Under the pieces are notes generated by a model. It saw nothing but the letters and a program-made list of their open reading frames with translations. It had not been told where the DNA came from and ran no database searches. Below are positions 61,292 to 64,000 of a stretch of DNA of 64,000 bases, one piece after another (the stretch's first letter is position 1; each line of letters opens with the position of its first letter). Position numbers and translations under genes: made by a program. Origin of the DNA: Pirellula staleyi DSM 6068 (lineage in GTDB: Bacteria; Planctomycetota; Planctomycetia; Pirellulales; Pirellulaceae); NCBI GenBank assembly GCA_945875845.1, contig CAMCMB010000029.1, positions 1 through 64,000 on the forward strand, read 5' to 3'.

Positions 61292-64000
61292 ATGAAAACG
61301 GACGAGTTACGCGAAAAATATCTGTCGTTCTTCGAATCCAAAGGCCACCATCGACAGGCCAGCGACGTACTTGTTCCGACTTGGGACCCGTCCGTTTTGT
61401 TTACTCCGGCGGGGATGAACCAGTTCAAAGACCACTTTCTTGGCAAAGTGAAACTCGATTTCACCAGGGCAACGACTTGCCAGAAATGCTTGCGAACAGG
61501 CGACATCGACAACGTTGGTCGCACGTCGTACCACCACACTTTCTTTGAAATGCTCGGCAATTTCAGCTTTGGCGACTACTTCAAGAAAGAAGCGGTTGCG
61601 TGGGCTTGGGAGTTTTTGACGGACAAAAAATGGCTTGGCATCGACCCGGGCCGATTGACGGTGACTGTTTACAAAGACGACGACGAAGCGTTCAAGCTTT
61701 GGAACGAAAATATCGGGCTACCCAGCAGTCGAATCAGCCGCATGGAAGAAGACGAAAACTTTTGGCCCGCCTCTGCCCCTAGCCAAGGTCCAGACGGCGT
61801 GTGTGGACCCTGTAGTGAGATTTATTATACGCTCGACTCAGGCAAAACCGTCGAGATCTGGAACTTGGTGTTCACCCAGTTCAATCGCGTTGGAAATCCA
61901 CCCGATAACTTGCGCCCGTTGCCGAGCAAGAACATCGATACGGGGATGGGCATGGAACGCACGGCGAGTGTTCTTCAAAACGTGACGACGAATTTCCACA
62001 TCGACATTTTGATGCCGATTGTCAATGCCGCTGCGGAAGTTTGCGGGGTCAACTACGAATACGAAAGCGACAATGGTCGCCGCTTGCGCCGAATCACCGA
62101 CCACGTCCGGGCATGCACCTTCGCGATTCATGAAAATGTCTATCCCGGGCCCAAGAAAGCACGTTATGTCATCAAGCGATTGCTTCGACGGGCTGTCCTC
62201 GATGGCCATCAAATGGGCTTGCGGGAGCCGTTTATGCACCAGCTTGTTCCCATCGTGGCTCAGATGATGAAAGCGGTATATCCAGAACTTTCGCAAACAA
62301 GCGAACGCGTGGCTCAAGTCATGAAACGCGAAGAGTCGGACTTCTTTGCAACCATCGATTCCGGATTGGATCGCATTGGTCGCGTATTTGGCGAAATGCA
62401 ATCGTCGGGCCGCGTCATGGTCGATGGACGTGAAGCAGCCAGTTTGTATCAAACGTATGGCGTGCCACCTGAGATGTTTCAGCAGATCGCTGCCGAAAAG
62501 AACTATGGCTTCGACTGGGACGGCTATCGAGCCGCGATGGGCGAACACGGCGAAGTCAGCGGCGGCGGTGGGAAAGAACTCTTCGAAACCGGCCCGATCG
62601 AAACACTCAAAGAAGCACTGCAACACTGCGAGTTTCTTGGCTACGACAAGACCGAGGTCGAGGCTCAAATCAAGGGCCTTATCATTGGCAAACCCAAAGA
62701 CGATCGATTGGTTGGTGTCATCTCCTCAGCCACGCCGGCCGAGATGACCCGGATCGTCCTGGATCGAACATCGTTCTACGGCGAGAGCGGCGGCCAAGTT
62801 GGGGACTCCGGAAAACTGATCACATCCAAAGGGGAGTTCGAGGTTTCGGACACGCAGCGCAGCGGCGACCTGATCATTCATTACGGCAAGATGACCTCGG
62901 GGGAATTCAAAGAAGGAGATATGGTATCGGCCAAAGTCGATATCAACCGTCGCGATGCCATTCGGCGCGCTCACTCGGCGACCCATATTTTGCACCATGC
63001 ACTTCAAACAGTCGTGGGTGGTCACGCGCAACAGCAGGGGAGCAAGGTCGATGCGGATTGGCTTCGCTTTGACTTCAGCAATCAAGAGCCACTGAGCGAA
63101 GAGCAACTCAAGCAAGTGGAGTCGATTTCGAACGAACGCATCCGCGAGGCAGCACCCGTCGATTGGAAATTGGTTCCGCTCGCAACGGCCCGAGAAGCAG
63201 GCGCGATGATGCTCTTTGGCGAAAAGTATCCGGACCCTGTGCGAATGGTTAGCATGGGTGGTTTCTCAAAAGAGCTCTGCGGCGGTATTCATTTAACCAA
63301 CACCAAGGATGTTGGTATGCTCGAGATTCTGGCCGAGGAAAGCGTTTCCTCGGGTACCAGACGGATCACGGCACTGACCGGCAAGCGAGCTGTGGAACAG
63401 CGTCAAAAGGTTGAGGCTTTGGCCATGCATGCGGCGACTTTGTTAGGTTGTCCGATTGCACAGGTGGGCGAAAAAACCATGGAGTTGGTTACGGCCGTTC
63501 GCAAGCTGAAAAAGCTGGTGAGCGGGAGTGGCAACGAAGCGATTCCGGCTCTCCTGGCGACTGGAAAAAGCGTTCCAAAGCTCGAAGCCTACGATAGCAC
63601 GAGAACAGCGTTCAAGCTGGCTGCGCGGGCATTGAATGTCTCGTTCGAAGAAGTGCCTGTCCGGATTGAATCGATGCTGGCGGAGCAGTTGCAATTGCAT
63701 CAGCAGATGCAGCAGATCGCGGCGAGCGGTAGCATCTCGATCGATGACTTGATGGGGATGGCGCAAAGTGTTTCGGGCACCCAGATGATTGTGGCTGAGA
63801 CGCCGCACGCGAATCCAGGCATGATGCGTCAGTGGATCGATCAAATCCGCAAGCGTTCGGCGGATCCCATCGCAATCCTGTTGGCCAACTCGATGGACGA
63901 TAAAGTCACATTGATCGCCGGCATCAGTCAATCGCTGGTCGAACGCGGATTCAGCGCAGGCAAATGGATCACACCGGTGGCGGTAACGGTAGGTGGCGGA
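61292..64000 (+). CDS. alaS: Alanyl-tRNA synthetase, C-terminus cut by window end
   Basis: The frame is open from ATG 61292 to the window end, 903 codons. It carries the class II aminoacylation domain (FFESKGHHRQASDVLVPTWD, TFFEMLGNFSFGDYF, TGMGMERTASV), the editing domain zinc motif HSATHILHHAL with the later CGGIH, and a DHHA1-like C-terminal domain ending at VGGG. Only some tens of residues should be missing. The enzyme charges tRNA-Ala and clears Ser/Gly mischarges. Confidence 0.95.
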   Translation, partial: MKTDELREKYLSFFESKGHHRQASDVLVPTWDPSVLFTPAGMNQFKDHFLGKVKLDFTRATTCQKCLRTGDIDNVGRTSYHHTFFEMLGNFSFGDYFKKEAVAWAWEFLTDKKWLGIDPGRLTVTVYKDDDEAFKLWNENIGLPSSRISRMEEDENFWPASAPSQGPDGVCGPCSEIYYTLDSGKTVEIWNLVFTQFNRVGNPPDNLRPLPSKNIDTGMGMERTASVLQNVTTNFHIDILMPIVNAAAEVCGVNYEYESDNGRRLRRITDHVRACTFAIHENVYPGPKKARYVIKRLLRRAVLDGHQMGLREPFMHQLVPIVAQMMKAVYPELSQTSERVAQVMKREESDFFATIDSGLDRIGRVFGEMQSSGRVMVDGREAASLYQTYGVPPEMFQQIAAEKNYGFDWDGYRAAMGEHGEVSGGGGKELFETGPIETLKEALQHCEFLGYDKTEVEAQIKGLIIGKPKDDRLVGVISSATPAEMTRIVLDRTSFYGESGGQVGDSGKLITSKGEFEVSDTQRSGDLIIHYGKMTSGEFKEGDMVSAKVDINRRDAIRRAHSATHILHHALQTVVGGHAQQQGSKVDADWLRFDFSNQEPLSEEQLKQVESISNERIREAAPVDWKLVPLATAREAGAMMLFGEKYPDPVRMVSMGGFSKELCGGIHLTNTKDVGMLEILAEESVSSGTRRITALTGKRAVEQRQKVEALAMHAATLLGCPIAQVGEKTMELVTAVRKLKKLVSGSGNEAIPALLATGKSVPKLEAYDSTRTAFKLAARALNVSFEEVPVRIESMLAEQLQLHQQMQQIAASGSISIDDLMGMAQSVSGTQMIVAETPHANPGMMRQWIDQIRKRSADPIAILLANSMDDKVTLIAGISQSLVERGFSAGKWITPVAVTVGGG

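Noticed and set aside
61838-62668. Minus-strand frame of 276 codons
   Set aside because: Antisense to alaS.

Overview
This 64 kb window looks like chromosomal DNA of a planctomycete, probably of the Pirellulales type. Supporting gene families are two very large secreted proteins with a C-terminal CxxCH heme site, a DUF1549/DUF1553 protein next to a DUF1501 protein, a double DUF1080 lipoprotein, a PEP-CTERM peptidase, squalene-cyclase-like repeat proteins and an orphan serine/threonine kinase. Genes are well spaced, change strand often, and many gaps hold short dispersed palindromes. Assignments rest on motifs read by eye; no database search was possible.

Layout. 1-3254: start-side part of a large MscS-type channel (minus). 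3255-5111: repeat-rich DNA around an SDR reductase. 5112-6779: membrane-anchored squalene-cyclase-like protein. 6991-10730: a divergent module of a MerR/CarH-like regulator with altered cobalamin ligands, a sigma-70 factor, and a START-plus-epimerase (TIGR01777) protein. 10681-12522: orphan histidine kinase. 12723-19308: heme dehydrogenase-like protein, an LptF/LptG permease, and a two-gene lipoprotein operon resembling LpoB/COG3014. 19311-27812: unknown secreted protein, D-2-hydroxyacid dehydrogenase, SerB, PEP-CTERM subtilase overlapping a second large heme protein. 28059-34725: solitary RNA polymerase alpha-CTD protein, EamA transporter, ThiF-like protein, TPR lipoprotein, M28 peptidase, esterase.

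34786-39443 is the accessory part. Four tightly packed minus-strand genes (DUF429-like RNase H-fold protein, dual-OB-like protein, two DUF488 proteins) sit between two gene fragments: upstream the tail of what reads like a PglX/Eco57I-type DNA methyltransferase, and downstream the head of what reads like a PglZ protein. Both fragments overlap the neighbouring intact gene in the way operon partners do. My reading is a decayed BREX-like or related defence island that kept a four-gene core. Two unknown genes and tRNA-Phe(GAA) follow.

39913-48536: second squalene-cyclase-like protein with a partner membrane protein, SAM methyltransferase, ketosynthase and acyl carrier protein, a hydrolase relic, tRNA-dihydrouridine synthase, small protein, DUF1080 lipoprotein. 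48689-56941: Ser/Thr kinase, ECF sigma/anti-sigma/coiled-coil operon, DUF1549-DUF1553 plus DUF1501 pair, small secreted protein. 57131-64000: DinB, ProS, sugar isomerase-like TIM barrel, AlaS (cut by the window end). At least six families of short palindromic or tandem repeats recur across the window.
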